Assembly (NCBI GenBank): GCA_040881995.1
Contig: JBBECD010000146.1
Location: forward strand, 1-22,523
Length of the DNA stretch: 22,523 nt
Direction: 5' to 3'
From: JAQCEJ01 sp040881995
GTDB lineage: Bacteria; Planctomycetota; Planctomycetia; Planctomycetales; Planctomycetaceae
Positions within the stretch are counted from its first letter, which is position 1. Each line of letters opens with the position of its first letter. Position numbers and translations under genes: made by a program. Positions 15,150 through 22,318 of this stretch are shown one piece after another. The notes under the pieces are model-generated. The model saw only the letters and a list, made by a program, of their open reading frames with translations, made no database searches and was not told the DNA's origin.

Positions 15150-16985
15150 ATGAAACGGCTCTTCTCCCGGTCCGCATGGTCATTGACGTTGCTGGCGAGT
15201 TTCGGTTTCTCCCTCGCCGGCTGCTCAAGTGTTTCGCAGCGCGTCGCCGGTTGGATGCCGAATCAGAAGAAAGATCGCGAGATCCGCTTCAATCTGGCCC
15301 ACCTCCGCGAAAAGGACGGACAGCTCGCCAACGCCAAAGCCGAATACCTCAAACTCCACGAGAAGTCCCCCGGCGAAGCCCGCTTCTGCCATCGTCTCGC
15401 CATCGTCTGCGCCCGCATGGGAGACCGGCTCGAAGCGCAAAAATATTTCGAACTCGCCACGCAGCTCGAACCCAACAACGCCGAGATCTGGACCGACTAC
15501 GGTTACATGCTGCTGCAATCGGAGAAGTATCAGGAGGCCGAAACCGCGTTGAACCACGCTCTCCGCATGCAGCCCAAACACGCGCGAGCCCTCGCGAATC
15601 TGGCCCTTGTCTACGGCTATCAAGAGCGGATCGACGAGAGCTTTGCCACATTCCGGCGCGCCGGCAGCGAAGCCGAGGCCCACGCCAACATTGCCTATAT
15701 CTATTTGCAACTCGGCAAGCCGGACCTCGCCACCCGTCATTACAGCCGGGCGCTGACGCTCGATGCCTCGATCAAACCGGCGGGTCAGGCGCTTATGCAA
15801 CTCGCCCAAATGAGCAGGCAAAGCGGCACGACCAAGCCCGCCGACGCCATGTCGATCGCCGGCAATAATAATGGAACAAGCAAGACGAAGCCCCCATCGC
15901 AAGACAACGAACTGAAAACCACCGATCCGGCGGAACTCGCCGACCTGTCGGTCTTCGATGCGCCGCAATCCCAGCCAGACCAGGTCAAAGCCAAACCGGC
16001 CGCGCCCGAGGTATCGAAGGTGATTGAAGTCGCTGAGGTTGCCGAAGCCGCAGTCGCTGCTGACGTCGCAGAGCTTGCGGACGAACACGCTCCCTCGGTT
16101 CTACCGGTCAACACCTCGTCGAGTGCGGCTCAGGAAAAAACCGCGCCCTCCGTTCAACATGCCGTCAGCACGAAGTCGCCGGAAGATCGTCAATCTCCGA
16201 TAAATCTCGATCAAGACGGTGACGCCGCGTTGCCGGCGGCGTCACTGAGCAGTTCGCGGCTGGTCAAACTCTGCCCGCAGGCGCGGGGCGAAGTCCTTCA
16301 GCTTGTGATGGGCCTCGAAACCGAAGACACGCAGAGCCTCAAGCGAGCCATTCACAAATTGGGACAAATGGGAAGCGCCGCCACGGCCTCGGTCCCCGCT
16401 CTGACCGCAACGCTGCATCACGACGATCCGTACGTGCAAATTCACTCGGCGTTGGCCATGTGGCGAATTCAGCAGTCGACCGACGAAATCGTCCCCGTGC
16501 TGGTTATTGCTCTCGGCGGCGATGACGCCGCCGTCTCGACCTTCGCCGCCGCCGCACTCGGAGAAATCGGTTCTCACTCCAGCGACGTGCTCCCGGCGTT
16601 GAATCGCGCCCTCGTCGGACAGGATGGTTATCGCCGCTTGCACATCGCCGAAGCGCTCGCCCGTTCGGAACAATGGAAGCCGCATGCGGCACGCGTTCTG
16701 GCCGATTGTCTTCGCGACGGCGACGACAACGTCCGCTGGCTCGCCACCTACTCGCTGGCCGACCTCAGTCCGTCCGATCCCGAAATCGTGCAGGCCCTGA
16801 TGGTGACGTTAAACGACGACGAGGGGCGCGTCCAGGCCGGCGCCGCATGGGCGCTGGAACGCATCGGTCCCGCGTCTCGCGCGGCGATTCCGCAGCTCAA
16901 GAGTCTGGCACAACAATCGACCGATGAAGACGTACAAGCAGCCGTCAAGCAATGCCTGTCGGTCATCGACGGCAGCGGTCGATAA
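15150..16985 (+). CDS. TPR-HEAT fusion lipoprotein (TadD-like role)
   Basis: From ATG at 15150, with GAGG eight bases upstream, the product is 611 residues. It starts with a lipoprotein signal ending LAGC, with Cys at 25. Residues about 42-225 hold several tetratricopeptide repeats (for example AEIWTDYGYMLLQSEKYQEA and ARALANLALVYGYQERIDES). A low-complexity Ala/Val/Glu/Asp linker of about 150 residues follows. From about 370 to the end the sequence shows HEAT-like repeats (SVPALTATLHHDDPYVQIHS, AAALGEIGSHSSDVLPALNR, RVQAGAAWALERIGPASRAA). TadD, a TPR lipoprotein, is part of standard tad loci and helps secretin assembly; the HEAT half has no place in that model. It is likely an outer-membrane scaffold. 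The two halves are clear, the pilus role is inferred from context. Confidence 0.8.
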   Translation: MKRLFSRSAWSLTLLASFGFSLAGCSSVSQRVAGWMPNQKKDREIRFNLAHLREKDGQLANAKAEYLKLHEKSPGEARFCHRLAIVCARMGDRLEAQKYFELATQLEPNNAEIWTDYGYMLLQSEKYQEAETALNHALRMQPKHARALANLALVYGYQERIDESFATFRRAGSEAEAHANIAYIYLQLGKPDLATRHYSRALTLDASIKPAGQALMQLAQMSRQSGTTKPADAMSIAGNNNGTSKTKPPSQDNELKTTDPAELADLSVFDAPQSQPDQVKAKPAAPEVSKVIEVAEVAEAAVAADVAELADEHAPSVLPVNTSSSAAQEKTAPSVQHAVSTKSPEDRQSPINLDQDGDAALPAASLSSSRLVKLCPQARGEVLQLVMGLETEDTQSLKRAIHKLGQMGSAATASVPALTATLHHDDPYVQIHSALAMWRIQQSTDEIVPVLVIALGGDDAAVSTFAAAALGEIGSHSSDVLPALNRALVGQDGYRRLHIAEALARSEQWKPHAARVLADCLRDGDDNVRWLATYSLADLSPSDPEIVQALMVTLNDDEGRVQAGAAWALERIGPASRAAIPQLKSLAQQSTDEDVQAAVKQCLSVIDGSGR

Positions 16986-17021
16986 CGATTACCGCAGAAC
17001 GAATCATTCCCAGGGGGGGAG

Positions 17022-17060
17022 AAGGGGACCGAGCCATCGCGCCGGCCCCTTTTTTATTTT
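17022..17060 (+). terminator. terminator after the TPR-HEAT gene
   Basis: A G/C-rich stem (17022-17031 with about 17043-17051, one bulged A) is followed by a long T-run (tttttatttt). Nothing else of note is in this short gap. Confidence 0.75.
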
Positions 17061-17168
17061 GAGTGCCTCGCCTTCGTGCGGCACATTTTATTTTTCTGGT
17101 GAACCGTTTTGTCAACCCTGCGTTCTTTCGTTCAGAAGCCAATTTTGCCAACGAAAGGACGAGCCGTC

Positions 17169-17411
17169 ATGTATCGAGCCCGCGAAGCGTTTCCGCTGAT
17201 ACTGATCATCATCGGCGTCATCTGGTGCATCGAAATCGTGAAACGCCGCGAGGAAGACTGGGAGTCGATCAAAACTTCCAAAGAACCGGCCGATAAATAC
17301 ATCGTCATCGGTTTCTGGCTCGCGACGGCAGCGATCATATATTTTCTGGCAACATCCGGCGTGAGTTATGTGATGCATCTCGTCAAAGGAGTCATCGATC
17401 TCGCCCGCTGA
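17169..17411 (+). CDS. small two-helix membrane protein
   Basis: ATG at 17169 has AAAGGA nine bases upstream and gives 80 residues. Two hydrophobic stretches, FPLILIIIGVIWCIEIV at about 8-24 and YIVIGFWLATAAIIYFLATS at about 44-63, are separated by a charged loop (KRREEDWESIKTSKEPADK). The last part (GVSYVMHLVKGVIDLAR) is amphipathic. This is a two-span membrane protein with no family I recognise. It stands alone between a terminator and tRNA-Leu, on the same strand as the secretin cluster. It may be an orphan. An alternative upstream ATG at 17109 is less well supported. Confidence 0.7.
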   Translation: MYRAREAFPLILIIIGVIWCIEIVKRREEDWESIKTSKEPADKYIVIGFWLATAAIIYFLATSGVSYVMHLVKGVIDLAR

Positions 17412-17505
17412 TAGTCCCTCTTCCTCTGGCTCTGGACCCTGGACCCTCAACCCTCTCATCAACTCTTGTCGCCAACGCCCCCGTACGATAGCATGGCGAC
17501 TCCCC

Positions 17506-17590
17506 GGCCGAGTGGCGGAATGGCAGACGCATCGGACTTAAAATCCGATGGGGGGTAACCCCCGTGCGGGTTCGAGTCCCGCCTCGGCCA
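17506..17590 (+). tRNA. tRNA-Leu (anticodon UAA)
   Basis: The 85-base sequence folds as a class II tRNA. GGCCGAG (17506-17512) pairs with CTCGGCC (17583-17589), with A at 17590 as discriminator base. The anticodon loop CTTAAAA at 17537-17543 gives anticodon TAA. A long variable arm (GGGGGTAACCCCC region) and the T-loop GGGTTCGAGTCCC are typical of tRNA-Leu. No CCA is encoded. It is the integration site of the element to its right. Confidence 0.97.
17538..17590. other. attachment-site overlap: tRNA-Leu 3' half and integrase C-terminus
   Basis: The integrase reading frame on the minus strand runs into the tRNA and stops at TAA, the complement of TTA in the anticodon loop (17538-17540). The tRNA 3' half is therefore the probable attB/attL core. 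The second copy (attR) must lie beyond 22523; no copy is seen within the window. Confidence 0.75.
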
Positions 17591-18818
17591 CTGTTCGTGT
17601 GTGCACATTTAAGCAAGGGTTCGTAGAGTCTGGAAAAATAGGCTTTTCCCGATTCGGTACGATGAACGACTGCCCATCGTCACGAACCTTTGCGGACGCT
17701 TGCTGCGTCGGATTGCGCGTCGCCTCTCGAATCGCTTTTTCGAAATCATCCGACGTCGTTTGTAAGTAATGTTTCGCCGCGACCGGCTCGGAATTTCCAA
17801 GCCACCGGCAGACGACGTGCAGCGGGTGAGCCTGCACAAGTTCCGTCTCGCGCGTGCTACGGCAATTCTGAAAGGGCTTCTCCCAGCAATCGAGCCCGGT
17901 CCGCTCCACGATGCGACGAAACTGAGTCCGCATGTTGTCGGCTCCCTGATATTTCGTGACGACCGGCTCGGCTTCGATGCCCGGCTCCCATCCTTCGATG
18001 AGAATATCCCGCAACTCGGGAAAGAGCGGAATCACGCGACTCTCGCCGTTGCGATGATGTTCCGTTTTCGAGCTCGTCACCTTGATGCGTCCCGCTTCCC
18101 AGTCGATGTCACGCCAGCGAAGCGCGAGCACTTCGGACGGGCACCGCAACCCGCCGAACCGGCAGAGCCCGAAAATCGCACGCCACTCGAAATCAGGACA
18201 TGCCGAGAGCACCTTGTCCGTAATCTCGCGCGTCACGAAAAAATACCGCGACATGTTCGGCATGATGGACGCCTTCAAATCGCGAAACGGGTTCTCACTC
18301 AATAACCGTTTCCTCACCGCCGAACCGAAGATGAGTTTACAGACGGCGACGTGTTTCCTCACCGTGTTCTCCGCCATCCCTTCTGCCACAAGATACAGGC
18401 GAAAATCGTCGGCATGACCGGAAGCAATCGTTTGCAGCTTGCGCGACAGGCCGAAGAAATTGACGAGCTTGTTGCGAGTCGAAATGTACTTGCGCGTTGT
18501 CGCCGCTTTGACGTCGGCTCGACTGGCGATGAACGCAACGAGGAAATTGTCGAGCGACGTCGACTCACGTTCCGACACGAGCCCGACGTTCGCGAGCTTC
18601 GTTGTCATCGTCTCATCGAGAGAAGCAATCCATCGGGCCGTGTCATCATCGACGGGAGCACCCGAGAGCTTGGCTTGAACGATGAGTCCGACCCGTAGAG
18701 CGATTGTGTCTGCAGAGCGTTTCGCGGCTCGCCCGAGATAAATCGTCTTGCGTTCCCCGCTCGGGCTGTTGAAGAGAACACGCCGATTGCCTTTTGCGTC
18801 TGTCGAGATACTTGCCAT
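17538..18818 (-). CDS. phage-type tyrosine recombinase (integrase)
   Basis: This 426-residue site-specific recombinase inserts or removes the element. The N-terminal half contains an arm and core DNA-binding part (TTRKYISTRNKLVNFFGLSR). Catalytic residues are visible: Arg225 in RFGGLRCPSE, Lys251 in VTSSKTEHH, Arg320 in NCRSTRETEL and Tyr351 in HYLQ. The second-His position of LGH reads LGN (Asn342), and the HxxR histidine is Gln317, both variations I associate with planctomycete integrases. The last residues, VAEAGLEPARGLPPIGF, are the antisense reading of the tRNA-Leu 3' half, so the true C-terminus depends on the recombination junction. Start: ATG at 18818 with AAAGGCAAGG just upstream. 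It is the last gene of the minus-strand run. Confidence 0.93.
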   Translation of the reverse strand: MASISTDAKGNRRVLFNSPSGERKTIYLGRAAKRSADTIALRVGLIVQAKLSGAPVDDDTARWIASLDETMTTKLANVGLVSERESTSLDNFLVAFIASRADVKAATTRKYISTRNKLVNFFGLSRKLQTIASGHADDFRLYLVAEGMAENTVRKHVAVCKLIFGSAVRKRLLSENPFRDLKASIMPNMSRYFFVTREITDKVLSACPDFEWRAIFGLCRFGGLRCPSEVLALRWRDIDWEAGRIKVTSSKTEHHRNGESRVIPLFPELRDILIEGWEPGIEAEPVVTKYQGADNMRTQFRRIVERTGLDCWEKPFQNCRSTRETELVQAHPLHVVCRWLGNSEPVAAKHYLQTTSDDFEKAIREATRNPTQQASAKVRDDGQSFIVPNREKPIFPDSTNPCLNVHTRTVAEAGLEPARGLPPIGF

Positions 18819-18892
18819 TGCCTTGCCTTTCGGATTGTTGCTGTCGGGTTCTTCATTGGATCTGAATTTGCGAAGTTATGCAAGCGGGATTC

Positions 18893-19378
18893 TCAAGAAT
18901 CGTCGTCATCGAGTGAAGAATCATCTTCGAGACAATCGGCCAGGCGGTTGAGTCTTTCCGCCGCGAGCAGTGCCGCTCCGCGCAACAACGCGGGGTCGAA
19001 AGCGCGGCGATTGACGATGTAGGTGCAGCTATAGAGATAAAGCGCGGTGGCGAGAGCATCGGCCGATGCCGCCGGTCGCTTTTGCAACCGGACGGAACGC
19101 AACCAGTAAACCGCCGTTCGCGCCGACCATCCCCGGTCCACGATTTCGGCAGCGAGCGTCGGAATGTCGGCGTCTCGAAACTTGCCGAGTTCAACGCAAA
19201 CCGAGATTTTGACCGCAATCGATCGAAATCGCTCGTCGCGATTCAGTAAAGCCTGAACTTCTTTGCCGCGAGCCCGTTCGCGGGCGTGACGATCGAACGT
19301 CGGCGCGTGAAGCCTCGGGCGTCCCCGTCGACGGGGGTCAGGATTCTTGGCGGAACCTGCGAAAAGTGGATTGCTCAT
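18893..19378 (-). CDS. basic protein of unknown function in the element
   Basis: From ATG at 19378, with GAGG six bases upstream, the product is about 161 residues. The N-terminus is basic, with PDPRRRGRPRLHAP, an AT-hook-like RGRP motif, suggesting DNA contact. The middle (FRDADIPTLAAEIVDRGW then SARTAVYWLRSVRLQK) looks like a helix-turn-helix or packed helices. The end is acidic (DCLEDDSSLDDDDS). I do not recognise a family. It sits between the AAA ATPase and the integrase, 74 bases from the latter and 43 from the former, and is likely cotranscribed with both. Confidence 0.6.
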   Translation of the reverse strand: MSNPLFAGSAKNPDPRRRGRPRLHAPTFDRHARERARGKEVQALLNRDERFRSIAVKISVCVELGKFRDADIPTLAAEIVDRGWSARTAVYWLRSVRLQKRPAASADALATALYLYSCTYIVNRRAFDPALLRGAALLAAERLNRLADCLEDDSSLDDDDS

Positions 19379-19421
19379 GAAAAACCTCGGGAGAGAGCGA
19401 GTTTGTACGGTTTTTGCTCGA

Positions 19422-20645
19422 CTATGCTGGGAATGCGTCGTTGATGTCCTTCCAGAGTCTCTCAGTCTCGCCAGTCTCATCAGTCTTTTGAGACCCTGTA
19501 GAGACTGATGAGACTGATGAGACTGGCAACTTCCAGACCCACGGGCCGCCGAACGTCTCGGGGCCGTGGGTCACGTTCAACCGTTTCTTGGCATGTTGCA
19601 AAGCCTTATCGTCGATGCCATCTTCGCGGGCTCTGCGCTTCACCTCTGGCACTCTGATGGGGCCGTCTGCCAATATTGCGTTGAGCCACGCTACGGCGTC
19701 CTTCACATCGGACTGTCCGCCGTCGCCGACTTCCATCTGCATCGCATCGTCGGCACTCATTTCAATCGGCTCGCGTTCCCAGGACACGCTCGCCGGTTCG
19801 CCGCCGATCGAGAACGCCAGTCCCGATACCTCTGCCGAGAGATTGTTCTTGCCCGGCAATAATAACCGACGATGCCGATTGTCGGCGTCTCGGTTGAGAT
19901 GCCAAACCGAACGCGCGAGACCGACGAACGCTTTCGAACCGAGTGCACTGTCATCCGCCGAACCGCCGGCTGATTTCCGTCGATGCGCCACCACGAGAAC
20001 GGCGGGGCCGAATTGCTCGGCAACCCGAGCCACGGGCGCAAGCACCGCTCGCACGGCACTATCTTTGTAGCTGTCGGTTGAACCACCGATGTAAGAGCCG
20101 ATCGGATCGATAATGACGAGCTTACAATCGGTGATTTTCTCTAACGCCATTTCGAGCGTTTGAACGTCGGCTAGCGTGAACATCGTTTCTCGCACTTCGC
20201 CGCCTTCATGTTCGTGACGCACACCGCGTAACACGTGCACGTTCGAAACATCCGCTCCATGCGCATCCAGGCGGGGCCGTATCGTGTCGTGGGGATCGTC
20301 TTCACACGTGATGAATAACACGCTCCCCTTGAAACATTGCGAGCCGTCGGGCCACGGCGTACCCGTGCTGACTCGACTGGCGATATCACACGTTACGAAC
20401 GATTTGCCGATGCCCGGTTGACCAACCAAAAGCGAAATTCTGCCCGCTGCAATCCTGCCCGGCCAAAGCCACGACACGGCGCGAGGTTCGATATCCGCGA
20501 ACGATTGGACGATCGGTGATGATGCCAACCGAACGGCCTCGCGCTCTTGAGAGCGATGCCCGTTCCCCGCGTACGACGTCGGCACATCGGTGACAATCGG
20601 GGCCAACGTCTTGACGAGTTGTTTCAGTCGTCCACCCTTTGTCAC
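19422..20645 (-). CDS. RepA-like AAA ATPase (AAA_25 type)
   Basis: The GTG start at 20645 overlaps the TGA stop of the upstream gene (GTGA), suggesting translational coupling. The 407-residue product has Walker A GQPGIGKS at 75-82 and Walker B LVIID at 176-180, followed by PIGSYIGG, then LVVAHRRKS (sensor-like) at about 217-225. The region before (SWLWPGRIAAGRISLLVG) and ITCEDDPHDTIRPRLDA match RepA-like RecA-fold ATPases of plasmids and phages, used as replicative helicases. The region near 315-373 looks like a winged helix (VPEVKRRAREDGIDDKALQH). The C-terminus has a Ser/Thr/Glu-rich repeat encoded by an inverted repeat. It probably supports replication of the excised element. No primase partner is visible in the window. 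Confidence 0.82.
   Translation of the reverse strand: MTKGGRLKQLVKTLAPIVTDVPTSYAGNGHRSQEREAVRLASSPIVQSFADIEPRAVSWLWPGRIAAGRISLLVGQPGIGKSFVTCDIASRVSTGTPWPDGSQCFKGSVLFITCEDDPHDTIRPRLDAHGADVSNVHVLRGVRHEHEGGEVRETMFTLADVQTLEMALEKITDCKLVIIDPIGSYIGGSTDSYKDSAVRAVLAPVARVAEQFGPAVLVVAHRRKSAGGSADDSALGSKAFVGLARSVWHLNRDADNRHRRLLLPGKNNLSAEVSGLAFSIGGEPASVSWEREPIEMSADDAMQMEVGDGGQSDVKDAVAWLNAILADGPIRVPEVKRRAREDGIDDKALQHAKKRLNVTHGPETFGGPWVWKLPVSSVSSVSTGSQKTDETGETERLWKDINDAFPA
19471..19526. repeat. 16-base inverted repeat inside the ATPase gene
   Basis: CCAGTCTCATCAGTCT at 19471-19486 is the exact reverse complement of 19511-19526, with a 24-base loop; an extra AGACTGATG copy lies in the loop. It encodes the SSVSSVS and TDETGETE parts of the C-terminal tail of the ATPase. 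Confidence 0.8.
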
Positions 20646-20941
20646 GCTGCACCCGCCTTTCGTGCAGTTCCGATACAGTGCAAGATCACTGTGCCCCACG
20701 TTTCGGGATCGGCCAATAGCGTCGCCGCTAATTGCTCGGTATGCGACTCCGATAGAGGCTGGGGCGAGTTGCCGTGATTGATGTAGTACCACATTTGGCC
20801 GAACGTGCCCGGCTCATCTTTGGCGGGCTTGCAGTTTTGCCATTCCCACGGGCCATCGGGGTTGAAATGTTCGCCGCGCAGTTGCTCCGGGGTGCGCGGT
20901 AGGTTAGGATCAGGTGGTATCTGTGGATTGACGTACGGCAT
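20642..20941 (-). CDS. small protein of unknown function coupled to the AAA ATPase
   Basis: ATG at 20941 has GGAG six bases upstream; the product is 99 residues. A TTG in the same frame at 20953 is less well placed. The N-terminus is Pro/Asn-rich (MPYVNPQIPPDPNLPRTPEQ), then a Trp/Tyr/Gly-rich part (DGPWEWQNC and GTFGQMWYYINHGNSPQPLS), then a helical end (SHTEQLAATLLADPETWGTV). I recognise no domain. Its stop overlaps the GTG start of the AAA ATPase, so the two are probably made in linked amounts; a role as a loader or adaptor for the ATPase is conjecture. Confidence 0.65.
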   Translation of the reverse strand: MPYVNPQIPPDPNLPRTPEQLRGEHFNPDGPWEWQNCKPAKDEPGTFGQMWYYINHGNSPQPLSESHTEQLAATLLADPETWGTVILHCIGTARKAGAA

Positions 20942-21018
20942 ATGGTGCTCCAATCGCGTCGGGCGGTCGCTGTGAGAGGCGAGACCGCCTTTCGCGTTCT
21001 TTGAGGTGTGAGAGGGGA

Positions 21019-21222
21019 TTAGGACTGACGTTGCTCGTCGATGAAGCGGCGCAGGTCATCGACGGCATAACGCACGCCGCCCGAGCCAATCCTGATCGAG
21101 GGGAGCTTGCCTGCTTTGGTCAGCGAAAATAATGTGCGAGGGGAGATGCTAAGCATCTGGGCGGCCTCGCGCTGCGAGAGCAGCAGCTTTTGGGCTTGGG
21201 GAGTCGGAATTAACGTCGTCAT
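21019..21222 (-). CDS. excisionase-like helix-turn-helix protein
   Basis: From ATG at 21222, with AGGA about eight bases upstream, the product is 67 residues. It contains LLLSQREAAQMLSISPRTLF then SLTKAGKLPSIRIGSGGVRY and AVDDLRRFIDEQRQS, the pattern of short HTH_17/MerR-type DNA-binding proteins often called excisionases (Xis/AlpA-like). These bend DNA at attachment sites or regulate element promoters. It is upstream of the small protein/ATPase pair, and the repeat cluster at 21325-21437 lies right before it, so it may bind there and act on its own promoter. A direct role in excision is inferred from family and context. Confidence 0.8.
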   Translation of the reverse strand: MTTLIPTPQAQKLLLSQREAAQMLSISPRTLFSLTKAGKLPSIRIGSGGVRYAVDDLRRFIDEQRQS

Positions 21223-21324
21223 CGTTGGTATCCTGTCTACATGTCGCGTCCGGCGATGTGCCATCTGCATATGTGACAGGGTAGATTTGCTGGTGAGAGC
21301 GCGACGGAAATGTGGTGACGATGT

Positions 21325-21437
21325 GCGGACTTATTCCGGCGCGTGCGGCGAGAACGCCTATTTTGCAGGGGGAGTCCGCGCGCATGAATAAGTCGGCACT
21401 TGTTGCGCACTTATTCAGGCGGACTTATTCAGACGCG
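21325..21437. repeat. iteron-like repeats (consensus GCGgACTTATTCmGrCG)
   Basis: Three direct copies start at about 21325, 21405 and 21419, the last two 14 bases apart centre to centre. One inverted copy (ATGAATAAGTCGGC) lies at 21384-21397. They fill the 216-base gap between the HTH gene start and the stop of the next gene upstream. They could be operator, arm-type integrase or replication-origin sites. Confidence 0.65.
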
Positions 21438-21438
21438 C

Positions 21439-22122
21439 CTATCGACGTTTCGTGTGCCGGTTAACGGCGGCTTTCACTTCATCGCCGGAGATGCTCTTGT
21501 TGTGGAGTGAGTACGTCGCGGCGAATTGAGCGTACGTCAGCGTCGCTTTTTTTGAGCGTGCGGCCTTATATGCGTCGTGAATCGCTTCGTCGGCCTTAAT
21601 GTCGGTATCCACGAGTCGATGAGCGGGCCTTCCCGTACTTCGGCGTCGCCTGTTGGCAGGCTTTTTCCCTGCCGTTATCCACGATTCAAATTCATGCATG
21701 AACGCAACGAGATTGCTCTTGTCATCGGCGGGAATCTTGTAACTCTCTTGAGCAAGGCAGAATGCTATCCGGCGATGTGTCCCATCATCGGGTGATGATG
21801 CCGGTTCGACCAAATTGATAAGTCGGTCGCGAAACTCTGGAAACCGCGTGTGATTGATGTAAATCACGAGCAGTATCATGCGCCGGACTTGCGGATCGGA
21901 AGCCGGTTCTGGAGCGTCCACGCGAAAGAAAGGCCAGTCGTCAGGCGGTTTCTGGAGATCCAATCGCTTTGTCTCGGCGTATCGTCGCGACCAGAAATCC
22001 GCGAAGTCATCGCAGACCAAATCGAATGCGTCGTGTTTCACAATGAGGTCATGAATGTCCGCCGCTATCCGCTTCAGGTCCGAATCGCTCAGTGCTTCCT
22101 GTGCTTCCTCTGCTTCCATCAT
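21439..22122 (-). CDS. element protein of unknown function
   Basis: From ATG at 22122, with AAAGG seven bases upstream, the product is about 227 residues. Sequence in order: a helical acidic N-terminus (MMEAEEAQEALSDSDLKRI), a middle part with DWPFFRVDAPEP and RRMILLVIYINHTRFPEFRD, a basic stretch (KKPANRRRRSTGRPAHRL), and a C-terminal helical region (ATLTYAQFAATYSLHNKSIS then GDEVKAAVNRHTKRR) that could be a helix-turn-helix. I do not recognise a family. An upstream ATG at 22290 in the same frame adds 56 residues that look poorly conserved in style, so I do not prefer it. It is divergent from the gene beginning at 22319. Confidence 0.55.
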   Translation of the reverse strand: MMEAEEAQEALSDSDLKRIAADIHDLIVKHDAFDLVCDDFADFWSRRYAETKRLDLQKPPDDWPFFRVDAPEPASDPQVRRMILLVIYINHTRFPEFRDRLINLVEPASSPDDGTHRRIAFCLAQESYKIPADDKSNLVAFMHEFESWITAGKKPANRRRRSTGRPAHRLVDTDIKADEAIHDAYKAARSKKATLTYAQFAATYSLHNKSISGDEVKAAVNRHTKRR

Positions 22123-22318
22123 GCCGCGGCCTTTCATCAACCGGCACGCACCGGAGATGACCGCGAAAGGCGAGCCATCATCCCCAGGGCGAAAACGGGA
22201 GCTACCCGCAACCGGTGTTCGTGGTTGACATTCGTCTGTAATTTGCTGGACAATACCAGACGCTTCGCAGATTTGCGAGATATTTCGCATCGCAGCCTGT
22301 CAATCAAGGGCCGTTGTC

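Noticed and set aside
15225..16088. A 287-codon open frame antisense to the TPR-HEAT gene
   Set aside because: The lipoprotein signal and TPR repeats on the plus strand are unmistakable; the antisense frame is a shadow.
17425..17460. Short CCCTGGA/CCCTCAA heptamer-like repeat before tRNA-Leu
   Set aside because: Only three to four imperfect units; not enough to call a CRISPR or a structured repeat array.
20962..20989. A 7-base stem with a 14-base loop (GGCGGTC/GACCGCC) between the HTH gene and the small protein
   Set aside because: On the minus strand it is not followed by a T-run, and no plus-strand gene ends there; too weak to call a terminator.
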